DNA from: Pseudomonadales bacterium
GTDB taxonomy: Bacteria > Pseudomonadota > Gammaproteobacteria > Pseudomonadales > Azotimanducaceae
Length of the DNA: 52,630 nucleotides
NCBI GenBank assembly: GCA_022448085.1
Contig: JAKUTH010000014.1
Location: forward strand, 1 to 52,630
Direction of reading: 5' to 3'
In this document: positions 52,452-52,630 of the stretch, one piece after another
Layout: every line of letters begins with the position of its first letter
How positions within the stretch are numbered: position 1 is the stretch's first letter
Notes under the pieces: model-generated
The model's database searches: none
The model's input: only the letters and a program-made list of their open reading frames with translations
Told to the model about the DNA's origin: nothing
Translations under genes and position numbers: made by a program

Positions 52452-52630
52452 ATTATCTATTTTTCAATTAGATATACACTTTTTATAAAATATTTCGTGG
52501 ACTCTTCATCGGCCAAAATGCAAGCTCCAAAGGACACTACTGGAACAATCTCTGGTCGCAATACCACAAAAAGCTATGCCAAAAGGAGTTAAGTACATGC
52601 TCCCCAATCCATTTTGACTTAGGATTATAG

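Noticed and set aside
52452-52630. AT-rich end of the window
   Set aside because: No frame, hairpin or RNA gene could be supported; only the edge of an intergenic stretch.

Overview
The window reads as a fragment of a bacterial chromosome, most likely from a marine or sponge-associated gammaproteobacterium. The evidence for this is indirect: TonB-type C-terminal domains on secreted TPR proteins, lipoprotein and Tat signals, thrombospondin type 3 and dockerin-like calcium repeats of the kind common in marine gammaproteobacteria, a MAPEG protein and a GST. No rRNA, tRNA, transposase, integrase, phage gene, CRISPR array or recognisable transcription factor is visible. Coding density is high, genes sit on both strands in short runs of one to four, and most gaps are under 220 bp.

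The main theme is oxidative catabolism. In 52.6 kb there are ten non-heme Fe(II)/2-oxoglutarate dioxygenases: six of the phytanoyl-CoA dioxygenase (PhyH) type and four of the TauD/TfdA type. There are also two luciferase-like flavin monooxygenases, a Baeyer-Villiger monooxygenase, a cytochrome P450, an acyl-CoA dehydrogenase, an HpcH/HpaI aldolase, two SDR-type enzymes, a Gfo/Idh/MocA oxidoreductase, four alpha/beta hydrolases (one epoxide-hydrolase-like, one esterase-like), two amidohydrolases, a VOC protein and a GST. This fits oxidation, ring or ester cleavage and hydrolysis of varied organic substrates such as terpenoids, sterols, N-methyl or sulfonate compounds or aromatic ethers. No single pathway can be assigned.

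Layout. 1-11.5 kb: PhyH, LLM monooxygenase, a BVMO-TfdA-FetB run, alpha/beta hydrolase, HpaI aldolase, a divergent PhyH/TauD pair, amidohydrolase. 11.6-13.8 kb: a GC-rich patch with a Tat-exported spermidine-dehydrogenase-like flavoprotein. 13.9-16.5 kb: NIPSNAP-like protein, PhyH, Gfo/Idh/MocA. 16.5-24.5 kb: a secreted block with an unknown exported family, a lipoprotein fusing FG-GAP/UnbV repeats to a vanadium haloperoxidase, a small secreted protein, an NTF2-like protein and a CxxCH-containing propeller protein. 24.6-31.1 kb: N-acyl-D-amino-acid deacylase, acyl-CoA dehydrogenase, epoxide-hydrolase-like protein, P450, TauD. 31.1-34 kb: an arginine-rich secreted protein divergent from a large RCC1-repeat protein with calcium-binding and dockerin-like repeats. 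34-43.4 kb: LLM, TfdA, SDR, TonB-TPR protein, MAPEG, Fe-S-type PD-(D/E)XK nuclease, PhyH, VOC, GST. 43.5-52.6 kb: BNR-repeat lipoprotein, small Cys-rich protein, esterase, MscS channel, extended SDR, PhyH, a TonB-TPR protein of opposite domain order, and a last PhyH.

The most unusual objects are the haloperoxidase fusion, which has a base-composition seam at its domain junction, the exact 14 x 37-residue RCC1-like protein, and the GC-rich flavoprotein island. All identifications come from reading motifs by eye; no database search was run.
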